DNA of 64,000 bases from Zygnema cylindricum (taxonomy: Eukaryota; Streptophyta; Zygnematophyceae; Zygnematales; Zygnemataceae): positions 174,750-238,749 of the forward strand of contig JBBHKE010000822.1 of the NCBI GenBank assembly GCA_037447655.1. Reading direction: 5' to 3'. A model generated the notes under the pieces. That model had not been told where the DNA came from and did not search any database. It worked only from the letters and a program-made list of their open reading frames with translations. A program made the translations under genes and the position numbers. Below, piece by piece: positions 1-11,841 of this stretch; position 1 is the stretch's first letter; every line of letters starts with the position of its first letter.

Positions 1-316
1 GATTCTCTTTTGCATCAAACCACAACAAAATTTAGAAGGATTAACAGCACAGGCCATCCGTACTTCTCGTCAGAGTTACCCGCGCAGGCCATGGATGCAC
101 GAATACATAAAAATTTAACCTTCATTCTATTTGTTGGCAAATTATATAGTGACTCTCATCATTTCACATGTGCACTGCAGGTACTTCCATTTTACAAAAA
201 AACTACCAAATAACCAAAAAATTGCGGTCAGGCGTTAGAATAAAAATAATATTCAACTGAAAGAAAACAAGAACAACAGTTGATCAACAGTATTCATATA
301 CAACTATGAAACTGTA

Positions 317-704
317 CTACTGTACTACAGCATTCAATATTCCTATCAACTTCTTACAGAAGTCGGTTTGAAGTATTACCAGAGAAGATGGCGCCTGTTG
401 TATTCTTAACATGTGGCCACATGCCTCTAAAATGAGCTCCTGGTCACCTTGACATACATATGTACCCTGTTTAATAGCAGGAGGGTTTCTGAGACACCAT
501 AACAACATGACTTCTTCACAAGCATCTGTGACAGGAATCAATGGCAGTTTCAAAGTGCCAATGTGGATAGGCTCAACCTCTCCTTCTCCATCTCCCTCTC
601 CCTCCATGGCTGCCCTGAATGTCCTTTTTCGATCATCACTTTTGACACACTTTTTGATACATGCTTTCCTGGCTAACTTACTTAAGTTTCCTGTACTACA
701 GCAT
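317..704 (-). CDS. Terminal exon of an unidentified gene
   Basis: On the minus strand an open frame runs from a plausible acceptor (TTTTTCGCAG just above 704) to a TAA stop at 317. The first third is basic and Cys-containing (ARKACIKKCVKSDDRKR), followed by a short Glu/Gly-rich stretch encoded by a CTCCCT-like repeat, then a regular-looking region with spaced Cys (TDACEEV, VCQGDQE, LEACGHM). No family is recognised. Reading on upstream of the first ATG without a stop, together with the acceptor, suggests a last exon rather than a complete small protein. A GTAAGT inside the upstream part (about 679-684) could instead be a donor, so the upper border is uncertain. Confidence 0.4.
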
Positions 705-1011
705 CTGCGAAAAAGAGTTTAAATTTAAAAAACTCAAGTTATTCTTTATCTCTGAATTCAACACACGTTTCTAAAAAACAAATAATCGAAGGATACAAGC
801 GATTTTTGGCGGTTCGAAAGTTTTGAACAATTATGTGACAAGACGCTGAAAGTGAAAACTTTGAAACAGCAAATGTTTCTCCGCCCTCCGGAATTGTCTT
901 CAAAGTTGAAACTTCTTTTTATTATTATTACACATCTTCTGAGAATGTTGACAGATTTTTCTTTCCTTAGCTCGTATTAAGGTCTTCTTTAAAATTGAAG
1001 GTTTCTGAAAA

Positions 1012-1683
1012 ATGGCAGACCAAGGGTTGTTTTTGCGCTCCAGTTGCAATCATGCAACTTACAGGTTCAACTGCAGTTTAGATAAATCTCAATCCAGTGT
1101 AGACTTTTTTAGTTCAAATTTCTTCAGAAATTCTATCAGCACTCTCAACTCTAGAAATTCACCAAAAGTATTATCCGCTTCCACATGTGCTGATAATAGA
1201 TATTCTTCTCCCTTTTGTAGGCTTAGAAGATTTTCAGAAAGAAGAAATGCATCGGAGAAGAGTGAACAGCTGCCTGCCATTCGCTCTCCTGGAATTAAAT
1301 CCTCTCATTTTTGTCGTTCTTTAGATATATGGTCGCAGGAAGCCGAAAGGTATCGTGGCTGCCCTGAGGCAGCGAAGGGAGGAGGTAGAACTACTGTTAC
1401 CACTAGTTCCACACCTACACAAATTCCCCTTTCTGCTGCAAAAGCTTCTCAAACCAAAGGAGAAGTACTTATTTCAGGTTCAGGATTAGCCAAAACTTAT
1501 GATGGTCTTCAGTTTTTGTTTAAAGATTTAGATATTACTGTTAGTAGAGGGCAGAAAATTGGACTGCTTGGAGCAAATGGCAGTGGCAAAAGCACATTAT
1601 TGAAAGTTTTGGCAGGATATGAAATTCCTGACAAAGGCACTGTGCAGCAGAAGAAATCTGTACGGCTGGCATACCTGGCACAG
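1012..1683 (+). CDS. ABC-F exon 1: leader and first Walker A
   Basis: Codes residues 1-224: the transit-like leader, then the core start [15 protein letters not shown] and the P-loop GANGSGKST. It ends with CAG before a GTATGT donor, phase 0. Confidence 0.85.
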
Positions 1684-4600
1684 GTATGTCCATTTGAGAG
1701 CTCCTTTTGTAGCATATTTTATAGCTTAGAGGCCTTAACTTTTTTGCAGTTCTTTGCATTGACATTTGTTGATCACTATGTTTGATCAGAGACCAGATAT
1801 AGTGAAAGTGAAATTAAGATTAATGTTTTGTGGTCAATGACTGAACCCTGACTATGAGATTTACTTGAAGCATAAAGATTTGAAGAGAGGCTCTTTGAAT
1901 TCGGTTTACAGAGAATAGCATATCCTGGGTTTCATGTGACCACTGCAACAATAGAACTTGAATGTGTGTTCTGAGTGAGAGAACTGACAACCAAACAGAA
2001 TTGAGTCAGGAACTTAGGGAGCGAAGCTTCTTTTTTGTCAATTCATTTACATTTGGTCTCTAGTGGCTAAATGCAATTGCTCCTAGGCAATTTTTGGCTG
2101 TATTCGAACAACTCAGACCGAAATTTTCACTTGTCTTTTGTGTATTGTTGTGCTGTTAATTGCATCATTGTACTATGTCCCCCCGTTGTTATCAATATCA
2201 AGTAATAAAGGTCATTTTCTGTTTTTATTTCGGTTGTTGTTGTTGTTCCTTTCTTCGCCAGAAAGACATGTCCTCACCTTCTTTGAAATTAGTGATTATT
2301 TGCTAGATGTAGAAGCATATTTTGAATAGAACCCATTTAAGAAAGTCCATCAATGTTTTGTTTTGATTTATTGAAAGGTAGTGTGTAAGGAGTCAAAGCC
2401 ATTGTAAGGCAACTTCTGGGCTCTGTTTTTTCTTAATGGTGTGAACTTTGTATCCTAGTTGTTTCATTTGACCAAATTTTCCAGTTTTAAATTATGTTTT
2501 GAGCTTTGTGAATGCCTTCGCTTATGATGCTCTCATTCACTTTTTTCTTTTTCTTTGGGCCTTAAATAGTGTTGTTTGTTATTGCATTCCAATTGTTCAT
2601 GTAGTTCATTAAGCTATGCAGTGACTTTTTCTTTTTTTATTTTGTATACTAATGATTTAGAAGACAAACTGCACCTTTCACGTGTTTTTTATTCAAAATG
2701 CATGTTTCCCTGTCATGTCAACACAACAATATAATTTTGCAGCCATTTTTTAGCTCTTTACCTCTGATTCTTACAGCCTACTGGACCATCTTATCCCTGG
2801 CCTTGTCCTCCAGAACAAAAGACATAACTCAGATAGTCTTTTTAAAGGAAAGCACCTCAATATTTTACGACCTGGAGGCTGGTTTAGCACCTCAATATTT
2901 TTACGACGAAAGTAAACATTTTACATTTTGCCTCCCTGGCTTTTCCTTCGGAACAAAAGAAATAACTCCAGAAAGTCCTCTAAGGAAAGCACCTCAGTAT
3001 TTTACGACCTGCAGACTGTTGTAGCACCTCAATATTTTTACGATGAAAATAACATTTTACATTTTGCTTCCTTTGTCATACATTACAGGATCCAGTATTG
3101 GATGGTGAACTCACTATCCTTGATGCAGTACTGGCAGCAGATACGCCAGTCATGGCCGCCGTAAGAGACTATGAGAAAGCGTTAGCGAAACAAGCTGAGA
3201 TGGGAGCTTCGGAAGACAAAGTAGTTCAGGAAATGGTGCAAAACGCCATGGAAAAAGTGGAGGCTTTGGGAGCTTGGGCTGTTGCATCTGAGGCAGAGAA
3301 GCTTCTGGAGATTTTGGGAGTTGGTTTTTTGAATCGGCAAGTGAAAGAATTGAGTGGAGGCCAGCGGAAACGTGTGGCTTTGGCGGCTACTCTTTTGGCA
3401 AAACCAGAGCTTGTGATTATGGATGTGAGTTGAGAACTTATTCCTGACCTGTGTCATATTCTATCTTGTATGTTATCTTCTTTGTTTTTCATTTCCTTTG
3501 CTTGTTGTCCTTAAGAACCTCAATTTGCATTAGAAGGTTAAATTCATTTTTTTCACGAGGTTTGAATTCCAAAAATTCCATGAGATGAGTTGCTTAGTGA
3601 ATACCTGTTGTAAGAGATTAAATGGATTGGAAGGCAAAGTGGCATATCTTTGGAAGAAATTTTGTTCTGTGAATACTTGTTGTAAAAGATTTATAGATTT
3701 TCATTAAAGTTTTTCTTGTGGAGTGATTTGTGGGGAGTCAGGAGCCGACCAATCATATGGATGTGAAAGTCATCCAATGGATGGAAAGAATGCTCGCAGA
3801 TTCAGCTCTCACTGTTGTTCTGGTGAGTTTTTTTTTGCTCTAAAGCGAGGAAAAGGCCCAAAATCTTAGTAGCATTCTCGGTTGCTTTTATTACATTCTT
3901 TTACTCCTCCAGTTTTCACATTTTTCTGAACCTAACTTCATAGGAATGGGTTAGAGCCTTTCAGTATTCTGAACTCCAGATTCTTCCTAACCTCACGGCT
4001 TCATCTATGAGTATCTACCAATATAAGGAATTTTGAAGTATACATTTGCCATGGCTCATTGTTGCCTCACAATATGTGCACACATCCTTGGTCACGAGAA
4101 CAGTCACCTAAATTTCTTTTTTTAGTTAAGAAAACAAATCTTTATTTTCGACCCTTACATGCTCAACTACAAGTCAAGTAGAACCCGGTTTTTTATTTTT
4201 TCTTCAGTATTTGTTCTTGAATGGAGATAGGTTTTTTACACAGATTCAGATACTAAATTCAGAAGTTTATGTTGACCTTTTGTTCTTTTCTCTCTTTTTT
4301 CTTTTTACTGAATGTATTTCAGTGTTATGAAGACAGAAGAGTCGAGTAGAACCAGGTTTCTTTATTTTTTCTTCAGTCTTTGTTCTCGAAGGGAGATTGG
4401 TTTTTTACACGGATTCAGATAACTAAATTCAGGAAGTTTATGTTGACCTTTTCTTCTTTCCTCCCTCTTTTTTCTTTTTACTGAATGTATATGTCAGTGG
4501 TATGAAGACAGGTGACTCACGACCGTTACTTCCTCGACTCGGTTTGTAATGAAATGGTGGAGTTAGATAACGGTAAAGGCTATTCCCATTCAGGAAATTA

Positions 4601-7600
4601 TAGCTCTTTTTTGGCAAATAAGGCTCAGAGGCTGGTGGAGACAGAGGCAGCCATATCTCGAGCCGAAAACACGTTAAGAAAAGAGTCGGAATGGATGAGA
4701 AAACAGCCGAAGGTGAGGTTTATGTCGCCCTTCTTCATCTTGTTTTTTTTTGTTGTTTTATTTGTTTTAGGGTTTTGCTGTTTTGTCATTTTGTATTTTG
4801 GTTGTTTTGCTGTTTTCTGTATTTCTTATTTTACAGGTTTCTTATCTTACAGGTCATGTTTCAAGAAGTGCATATTTTTTTCGAGGTTTTTTCTATGATT
4901 GCACCTTTTTACGTTTTTGTTATTTTTATGTTTTTGTTTTATCTCATATGCTTTTTGATAGAGCAATTTTTAAGCTAGGGAAGGAATGTTCTAGCAATAC
5001 CGATTACATTAATAGCAATTTACGGATTTACAGAGTTCACATTTTGTTTGTACTTTTAGGCTCGAAGTACGAAAAGTCGATCCCGAATTGATCGATTTTA
5101 TGCTCTTACAAAAAAGGCGGAAAGAGGGCCGGCAGTATCTCGATTGGAGCTCGAGTTGGGAGAGTCGAGGCTCGGAAATAAAGTTCTTGCTTTGAGGAGG
5201 ACTGAATGGACTGGAGGGAGGGAAGGAGGAAGGAGGGGAGGAGGGAGGGAGGGAGGGAGGGAGGGAGGGAGGGAAGGAATGGATGGTTATCGATTAGCAT
5301 TTGGTTCATAATAAATGTTTCATAACTTTTACTGAAAATCATTAGTGAGCAGGAATATAATATAATTTTGAACACTGAGGAAATACAGGCTCTTTTCTTT
5401 TTATATTTTTCTATTTAGATCTTATCGATAACTTTTGTTCTTTTTGAGTGGTACTTATTAGAACAAGAGTTAAATGAATTATCGAAGGAATGGATTTGCT
5501 CTCTCCTCTCTCTCTCTCGTTTTTTTTTTCCTCTCCCTCGTTTCTCTTGCCTTTTTTTCTTTTTCTCTCTCACTCTCTCCACTTTCGCTCTTTCTCTCTT
5601 TTTCTAGGTGGGAGGAGGGGGAGGGGAGTGAGGGAGGGAGAATGGGGAAGGTGGCGGATTTGGATGTCTGATTAATTACGATCCTTTCTTTGTCTCAAAA
5701 ACGATATTACTATTAAATCTTAATGTTTAATCTTGATACTAAATCGTAAAACTAAATTTGTTTACTAAATCTTAGTACTAAAGGAGGTAGAGTTCCGTAC
5801 TTTTTTGGCAGTTTCTGGATGCTCTCGCTGGTGTCCTCCCACTTCAATCTGGAATTCGAGAATCAGGAGAAACTTTGGTATTACTTTTCCCCTCTATATT
5901 TTTTTTCTTGTTTTCTTCGCTTTGTTGGGTCTCCCTCGCCCTCTCCTCCTCTCACCCTCTCTTCCTCCCTCCCTTCCTACCTCCCTCGCTATCTATATTT
6001 GTAAATATTTAGGTTCTCAGCTACTACGTCCCACAAACTCCCAACCCCCACCTGCTCCCCCCCACCTCCCCCCTCCCTCTCTCTCTTTCTCTACTTTTAT
6101 CTATAACTTTTTTTTTTCTTTTATCTTATATCACTTTAGGTTCTCGGTTTCTACGCCAGCAAACTCCCCCGATCCGCGAAGTTCATTCTCCCTCTCTCTC
6201 TCTACGCTCAGCACTCCCCTCTCTCCTTATCACTATATTCTTCTTTTTCATTTTCTTTGTTTTTCCTATATCTCTTTAGGTTCTCGGGTACTACGCCCAG
6301 CAAACTCCCCCTATCCCCGACGGCATTCGGGTCCTCGACTACGTTTTGCAGTTTGGCGGCGCGATTCGAGTCGGGAACGACCTGAGCGGCGGTTTCCAAG
6401 GAGCCTCGGCGGGAAATCCTCCGGAGCAAATCACTTCGTCTGCGATGCTCGAACGTTTCGGGTTTTCGAAACAAAAGCAGTATAATTGGTGAGTTTTTTT
6501 GTTTCGCTGTTGTTATTGTTTTTTTTGGTTGGTTTTGTTTACTGGTATGTCTTTCTGTCGCTGTTCTTAGAAACAAATAGACGTTAGTAACAAAGCAACC
6601 ATAGGAACGAATCAGCCTTAGAGACAAGCCAAGCCTAGGTATAAACCAACCTTAGAAACGAACCAACCTTAGAAACAAATCAACCTTAGAAACAAATCAA
6701 CCTTTGATTCTAACCAACCTTCGGAACCAACCAACCTTAGAAATAAACAAACCTTAGAAGTAAGGATTAGAAAAAAACCAACCATATAAACAAATCATCC
6801 TTACAAATATACCAACCATATAAACAAATCAACCTTACAAATAAACCAACCTTAGAAACAAGTTAACCTTAGAAACAAGCCAACCTTAAAAATAAATCAA
6901 CCTCAGGAACAAATCAACCTTAGAACCAAACCAACCTTTGAAGTAAACTAACCTTAGAACTAAACCAAATTTAGAAACAAACCAACTGTATAAACAAATC
7001 AACCTTACAAATAGCCATCTATTTTCGTCAGGATTTTTGCCTATAAAGATTCTAAATTGAGTAAACTTTGTCTTTTCGAGTTAAAAACGAAGAAACGGTG
7101 TTTTAAGGATAAAAAATTTGAGTTATTTCCTGTTCTCTTAATTTTCAGGGCGTCAAAACTGAGTGGTGGGGAGAAACGGCGACTTTATTTGGCGACAATT
7201 TTGATGCAAAGACCCAATTTCCTTTTATTGGACGAACCGACAAATGACCTCGATTTGCCCACTATTGAGGTAAAAAAACTCTTTAAACCCTTTTTTTGAG
7301 TCCCTTTTTTTTTAATGTCTATTGGGATATTAACTTTTTTTTTTTTTTTTTCGGTCCCTTTTTTCTTTGAGGATTACCAATATATGTCCCCTTTTCTACT
7401 ATTTTTTTAGATGTCTTTTTCTTACCCTTTATTTTACAATGGAAACTTACAATGGAAAACGTGTAAAAAGTTTTAATTTGACATCACTTTTTCCATTGTT
7501 TTCTTACTTTCCAACTGCCCTTTTTTCTGTTGTTTTCTAATTTCTATTGGTTTTCAGGTTTTTTAGGGTTTTTTGCGACATTGATTAAACCTTTTGAGAA

Positions 7601-9388
7601 TGTGATTAAAGCTTTTGTAAGGTTAAAACCAGATCCTGAAAGCATTCCCTTGTATCATTTGGTGGAAAAGAAGGGAATTCATGATCTCTAATTGTGTATC
7701 TTCATTTTTTCCATTACATTCACTCTTTCAACTTTCCATGTTCTCGAAACTTTTCTTTTTATTTGATTAACTTAAAATTTCTGAAAATGCAATAAGGTTT
7801 CCAAAAAATAAAACTAGTTCTAAACATCATACACTCACATATGTTCTTAAAACACAAGAGAGAGAGATAGAGAGAGAGAAAGAGAGAGGGAGGGAGAAAG
7901 AGAGAAAGGGAGGGAGAGAAAGAGAGAGAGAAAGAAGAGAGAGAGTTATTAAAAAACCGACTCATTAATGTTCTTTCTTAGATTCTACGAGGGTTCTCAC
8001 TTTTCAATGTTCATTTTTTGCCTATTTTGCCTTCACCCTTCCCTTGTACCTTTTTTGTTGTGTTTTTTTCCTTGTACTTCTTTCCTTTTTTTAGGTTCTT
8101 GAAAACTTCCTTTCGAGTTACGAAGGTTGTCTTCTAGTGGCTTCTCACGATCGAGCTTTTATGGATAACGTCACGTCACGTCTCTTCTTGCTTGAAGGAG
8201 ATGGGGAAGTACAACTTTTTGACGGTACTTATTCGGAATATATGGAGGAGACGAAAATAAGGGAAAAGGAGTTATCTGCGAATACTCGAGGAGAGACAGT
8301 GGTATCTAATGGAAGTAATGGGGGTATAAAGGGAGAACCGATAAAGGCGTCATTGAATGGGAATACTGAAAACAATAAAAATGCGGTGAAGAAAAAAAGC
8401 GCTCGGAAACTATCGTACATGGAACGGAAAGAGTATGATGTGAGTATTTTTTTTAAGTCTACTTCCTTTTTCTTTTCTTTCTCTTCGTTCTCTCTTCTTT
8501 TTCTCTTTCTTCTTTCTCTCTTCTATGTCTTTCTTCCTTCTCTCTTCTGTCTTTCATCTTTTCTCTGTTTTTCCTTCCTTTCTTTTTCTTTTTCCTCTCT
8601 TTTTTCTCTTTCTTCTGTATCTCCTTTTTTTTTTCTTCCTTCTCTTTGTTTTCTCTATTCTTGTTCTCTTTTTTCTTCCTTTGTTTCTCTCGTCTTTCTC
8701 TCTTCTTGTTTACGTAGTTTACTTCTTTCCGTACCTTTCTTCTTTTCCTCTGTATTGGCCACACGACATCAAGCTCAATCCGGTAGTCTTTTCTTTCTTT
8801 TTTCTTTTTTTTGTCTTTTGTTCTGAACTACCCTGGAAAACTATTCGATTCCATAGAGAAATAGGGGCCTTTCTATTTTCAAGTCTTAATTAACAATACT
8901 AATATGGACTTTTTTTGTTTTAGATGAATTCTGGTTTTTGAGGCTTTTAGAAGTTTTTTGCGTAGTGCGATTTAATAGATGGGGAAAAAAGCTTGTTTAT
9001 GGTTTGGATAAGGAGATGAAATGGTCTTTCCTTCCTAAAATGAGGAAGAGAAGATTGAGAAGAGTGAGAGTGAAACTGATATGTGAGTAAGAAAAGTGTG
9101 AGAGGAAGTAGAGGAGTGAAACTGATATGGGAAATATGAACTGATATTTTTATAACCAATATATTTGAAAGCAAATGCTATAAAGGATAATCGAGATAAC
9201 CGACATTTTTGTTTCGGTTATGGGGAGAATGTCTTCACCAGGGTTTGGAGAAGGAGATAGAAAAGTTGAGTGATAAGAAAGATCAGTTGGAGGCATTGTT
9301 GCAAAAGGAGAATAAGACGAAAGATTACGGAAAACTGGAAACTTTGGCGGGACAGTTGGCGACTGTTTCCTCTATGATTGACAAAAAG
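1012..9388 (+). CDS. ABC-F ATPase, Uup subfamily, probably plastid-targeted (exons 1-10)
   Basis: Soluble twin-ATPase protein of the ABC-F family, whose members bind ribosomes and have no transmembrane domain. Exons: 1012-1683, 3089-3424, 3742-3822, 4512-4712, 5060-about 5202, 5812-5877, 6280-6488, 7149-7269, 8095-8439, 9242-9388; the last exon fits 16013-16054. Residues 1-150 are rich in Ser, Arg and Asn with few acidic residues, like an organelle transit peptide. NBD1 is complete: Walker [10 protein letters not shown] at 187-195, signature LSGGQ at 312-316, Walker B and EPTNHMD at about 332-343, H-switch THDRYFLD. The linker has the Uup hallmark [18 protein letters not shown]2 has its signature (LSGGEKRR), Walker B (DEPTNDLD) and SHDR, then a C-terminal coiled coil. 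No exon encoding the second Walker A is visible between exons 5 and 6. Start chosen as the first ATG of an open frame that runs into NBD1. Confidence 0.85.
1684..3088 (+). other. ABC-F intron 1
   Basis: 1.4 kb without credible coding. Its 3' end holds a tandem duplication: units at about 2813-2937 and 2951-3075 (period 138), each with the sentence GCACCTCA.TATTTTACGACCT twice. Only the second unit is followed by the acceptor. Confidence 0.6.
3089..3424 (+). CDS. ABC-F exon 2: helical domain and first signature
   Basis: Acceptor CATTACAG, donor GTGAGT, phase 0 at both ends, residues 225-336. Contains [12 protein letters not shown] and the Walker B strand LVIMD; the catalytic Glu begins the next exon. 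Confidence 0.88.
3742..3822 (+). CDS. ABC-F exon 3: EPTNHMD block
   Basis: A 27-codon exon, too short to stand out as an ORF, with acceptor GAGTCAG and donor GTGAGT. It reads [18 protein letters not shown] and ends in the strand ALTVVL, linking Walker B of exon 2 with the H-switch of exon 4. Confidence 0.85.
4172..4511 (+). repeat. Tandem duplication of the intron 3 3' end
   Basis: Two units of about 170 bp (4172-4339 and 4340-4511). Each ends in the polypyrimidine tract, ACTGAATGTAT and TATGAAGACAG. The second ends at the true acceptor of exon 4; the first ends in an identical but non-exonic GAAGACAG. Confidence 0.75.
4512..4712 (+). CDS. ABC-F exon 4: H-switch and linker
   Basis: Starts [11 protein letters not shown] after the acceptor GAAGACAG. 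It continues through [17 protein letters not shown], typical of the Uup group, and the start of the charged linker helix. Donor GTGAGG after a Lys codon, phase 0. Confidence 0.87.
5060..5202 (+). CDS. ABC-F exon 5: end of interdomain linker (3' border uncertain)
   Basis: After TACTTTTAG the frame reads [16 protein letters not shown], the conserved Uup linker, then LGNKVLAL, where NBD2 should begin. The frame then enters a GGGA microsatellite and stops at about 5308. No convincing donor is visible, so the 3' border is approximate. Confidence 0.65.
5215..5275 (+). repeat. GGGA microsatellite
   Basis: Perfect to near-perfect (GGGA)n just after ABC-F exon 5, where the second Walker A exon would be expected nearby. 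Confidence 0.85.
5812..5877 (+). CDS. ABC-F exon 6: segment just after the second Walker A
   Basis: Acceptor TTTGGCAG, donor GTATTA. The 22 codons read [15 protein letters not shown] and on to GETL, exactly what follows GKST in Uup NBD2. The GxxGxGKST itself is not in this exon. Confidence 0.75.
5960..6290 (+). repeat. Three tandem acceptor plus exon-start copies
   Basis: Three copies of TTTAG|GTTCTC followed by CTACG and CAAACTCCC, with exon-like starts at 6013, 6140 and 6280 (spacings 127 and 140). Only the third is followed by the full exon 7. Copy 1 still reads [10 protein letters not shown]; copy 2 has lost a base and shifts frame. Confidence 0.8.
6280..6488 (+). CDS. ABC-F exon 7: NBD2 after the P-loop
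   Basis: Acceptor TCTCTTTAG, donor GTGAGT. Starts [15 protein letters not shown], the conserved VLGYY.QQTP segment, and ends in phase 2 inside a Trp codon. Clearly richer in GC than the flanking introns. Confidence 0.87.
6605..7012 (+). repeat. Minisatellite in ABC-F intron 7
   Basis: About 20 imperfect copies of a 20-bp unit, AACCAACCTTAGAAACAAAT, ending about 140 bp before exon 8. Confidence 0.8.
7149..7269 (+). CDS. ABC-F exon 8: second signature and Walker B
   Basis: Acceptor ATTTTCAG; the first base completes the Trp codon of exon 7. Contains [16 protein letters not shown] and [15 protein letters not shown] with the catalytic Glu. Donor GTAAAA, phase 0. Confidence 0.9.
7855..7945 (+). 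repeat. GA-rich microsatellite
   Basis: (GAGA)n with GGGA and AAAG interruptions inside ABC-F intron 8 (7270-8094); nothing else is seen in that intron. Confidence 0.7.
8095..8439 (+). CDS. ABC-F exon 9: second H-switch and C-terminal extension
   Basis: Acceptor TTTTTAG, donor GTGAGT. Reads [24 protein letters not shown], ending the ATPase core at [12 protein letters not shown] low-complexity Asn/Gly/Lys tail follows, then [16 protein letters not shown], which begins the Uup C-terminal domain. Confidence 0.87.
9242..9388 (+). CDS. ABC-F exon 10: C-terminal coiled coil
   Basis: Acceptor TTCACCAG, donor GTTAGG, phase 0. The text [20 protein letters not shown] is a heptad-like coiled coil matching the end of Uup proteins. 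It ends SSMIDKK, needing one further short exon of the TERWLELAEL type. Confidence 0.83.
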
Positions 9389-9867
9389 GTTAGGTTTCTA
9401 AAACTTTTTTTATTTGTTTTTATCTTGTTGCTGTTTTTTGTTGTTGTTTTTGTTGTTTTTGTTGTGGGTTTTTTTTTTTTTTCTTTTCTGTTTTTTGGGT
9501 CCTTTTTTTTTTTTTGGTTTGAAAATAGACAAAATTCGTGACCACCGAGGTTCTTATAGAGTAATTATGCGAGGGAAAATTACTGTAGTTATTGTCAATT
9601 CCAGTAAACACAGTTTTTTAAAAATAAAGTAAACAAATGGTGTCTTTTATCTATGATGTTGTTAAGTCCATAGCTGCAATCGAGAACTTCTTACACGTTT
9701 TTTCAGACAACTTATGTTTTTATTTTATTGGTTTTATTTATTTTTCTCTTTCTTTCTTTCTTTCTTTTTCAAACGATCTTCCTCCGCTCCCTCCCCCCGG
9801 ATTTTTGCGCCGACGCGCCCCTCAACTGCCTTTCTACCCCTCCGGATCCCGGATCTTATTTCCGGGT

Positions 9868-9899
9868 TATTGGAGCTTACTGAGCTGGCGGGCGAATGA
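9868..9899 (+). pseudogene. Degraded copy of the ABC-F last exon
   Basis: Reads LLELTELAGE and stop, aligned with the intact exon at 16013. The bases that should encode TER and the acceptor are replaced by a GATCTTATTTCC-like stretch. The nearest AG (about 9706) would join in the wrong phase. Confidence 0.5.
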
Positions 9900-10248
9900 A
9901 ATAGAAACGATTCGGGAAGAGCAGGGAGTTATTTTCTCAGAGAGGACGAGGCTTATAGGATTTTACCCATGAAAGTGTTTAAATAGCTATAGGTGAAAAT
10001 TTGCAACCTTTAGAGGATATTTTTCTACCTTAGAAGCATTGGCGTTTTTAAGATTACTCTATGTAAGCGAAAACATTATTCATTTTGCATGAATCCTTAA
10101 TAGCTTTTGTGCATAATATACTTTAATTGTGTATGTGTGGTGTGTGTTTTCTCATCTAAGTACCAGTTTTTTTGTTGTTTATGTTTCTTTTGTGACTTTA
10201 TTAGTGGTTTATACTAACTGTTGTTGAATTATGTTTCGAAAGAGAAAA

Positions 10249-10449
10249 ATGGACGCTCCAGATCGAATCCTAGGAAAACCGATTCTAGCTATTATTGTAA
10301 TACAAGTTATGCTAATATACGCTATTTCCGGTAAATATATCGGGCGGAAAAAATCAAACCTTGAGAAATGTACTCGAAAATTGGGCGAGGGATGTGAAAC
10401 ACGGGGGATATATGAGATAATATGGACAAACGAAACAACTGCTTTTTAA
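10249..10449 (+). CDS. Small hypothetical ORF with one membrane segment (copy A)
   Basis: Starts MDAPDRILGK. A hydrophobic stretch ILAIIVIQVMLIYAI follows at about residues 12-26, then a basic, Cys-containing tail. The same ORF occurs at 16429-16599 with few substitutions but a different C-terminus. An in-frame upstream ATG at 10231 is not conserved in copy B because of an A-tract indel, so this ATG is preferred. It could also be unrelated to coding; no family is recognised. Confidence 0.35.
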   Translation: MDAPDRILGKPILAIIVIQVMLIYAISGKYIGRKKSNLEKCTRKLGEGCETRGIYEIIWTNETTAF

Positions 10450-11113
10450 ATCAGGAAAGATTTTTGTTTTTCAATAGACAAAGCTTGTGACGTCAGTTTG
10501 TTGTGATTTCGAGAAGCTCAAAGGGCTTCTGATCGGAAATGTTGAAAGATAAAAATATAAAATACATCTGGACACGTGTTTGAATCCTCTCTAAAAACAT
10601 GATTGGTTGGGTGGTGATGAAACTTGGCGAGTTTAGTTTGAGGCTTTGGAATATGAGCGGATCGTGGTGTCAAATGAAGGAAATCTGTACGTCAGTCGTG
10701 TACGGAGGAGCCAAAGAGTATCGAAAACGTAACATCTTAAAGAGAACGTCAAAGAATGGAAAAGCAGCGAAACTGTGGTTGCTGTACTTTTGGCTGCTTT
10801 TTCGGGCGACGGAGTACGGAAGCTTTGGAAGTATCGTGCCAAAGCAAAAACTTTCGTTCAGTACGGTAGTGAAGCCTCGTTCCCGAAGCGAAGGTTTTTG
10901 TCTGTGCTTTGTAGTACGCCGCTTTTTCAGCATTGTGCCGGGCAGCATAAAAGAAAAAAAAAGGATCCAATGCGCAAAAGGTACGCTGCTTTCTCCGTTG
11001 GAGATTTCGCCTCCGTGTGTCACGCGAGCACGTGGCAACAAAATTGTGTCACCTTTTCGCTCCAGTAATCTTTTTATGCATACGTGGCAAAATCGACATG
11101 CGCTTGCGACTAA

Positions 11114-11806
11114 GGGTGGACTTCCATTAGGCGTCCCATAAATTGTACGGAGTATTTTACTGAAGGGCGTGCCTTCCGTTAGGTCGCGTCTGTAAACCTG
11201 CGTGGCTCATTTTGGTTGGTTGCATGTAGGTTAATACTCGATGCTAAAAATCTTGAAAGAATCTTCGAATACAATGTCAGAACGCAATATCCGTACGAGT
11301 GGAGGTAATATCTGTACCAGCGGAGATAATATCTGTACCAGCGGAGGTAAATAATGAATCGTACAGAGGGCATTAAATGTACTACCCAAAATTTCAAAAC
11401 GCAACGACACAAAGGCGGCAGCCAACTTTGATGGTGGGAGCGTGACGGGATAATTTCGGCGGATTCGCAGCCACCCTGGCGGAAGGCACGTGGACCTTGC
11501 GACGTGTACGCACATACGCGCGCGCTCATCGTGGATTCTTTTAACCTTTTCCACGCGGCCAATTTCTACACGTTCTGTATTTGAGAACTGTCCTCCCTGT
11601 GCACGGTCCTAACAGACTGTAGGTTTAGTGACGTGGCGTCACGGATAAAAAGTGTAATTGAATCCGACGATCTTATTCTACGCCTACAACCTTGGACAAT
11701 TTTCTGTAATGTTGCTTTCGTTGAAAAAAAAAAAATGTACGAACCTGTACGAAACGGTACGGTCTTCAGTAAAAAGCCCCACTTTTTCGCTAATGGAAGT
11801 CCACCC
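11114..11806 (+). mobile_element. PIF/Harbinger-like non-autonomous element
   Basis: Terminal inverted repeats GGGTGGACTTCCATTAG at both ends, flanked by direct TAA on each side (11111-11113 and 11807-11809). 693 bp, no transposase ORF. Internally, three near-identical 22-bp repeats (about 11300-11347). Confidence 0.75.
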
Positions 11807-11841
11807 TAAAACACAACCAATAAAAAACCCTAAACATCTAA

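Noticed and set aside
10599-11141. 180-residue ORF in copy A
   Set aside because: The frame is not kept in copy B (16791-17290), where indels break it.
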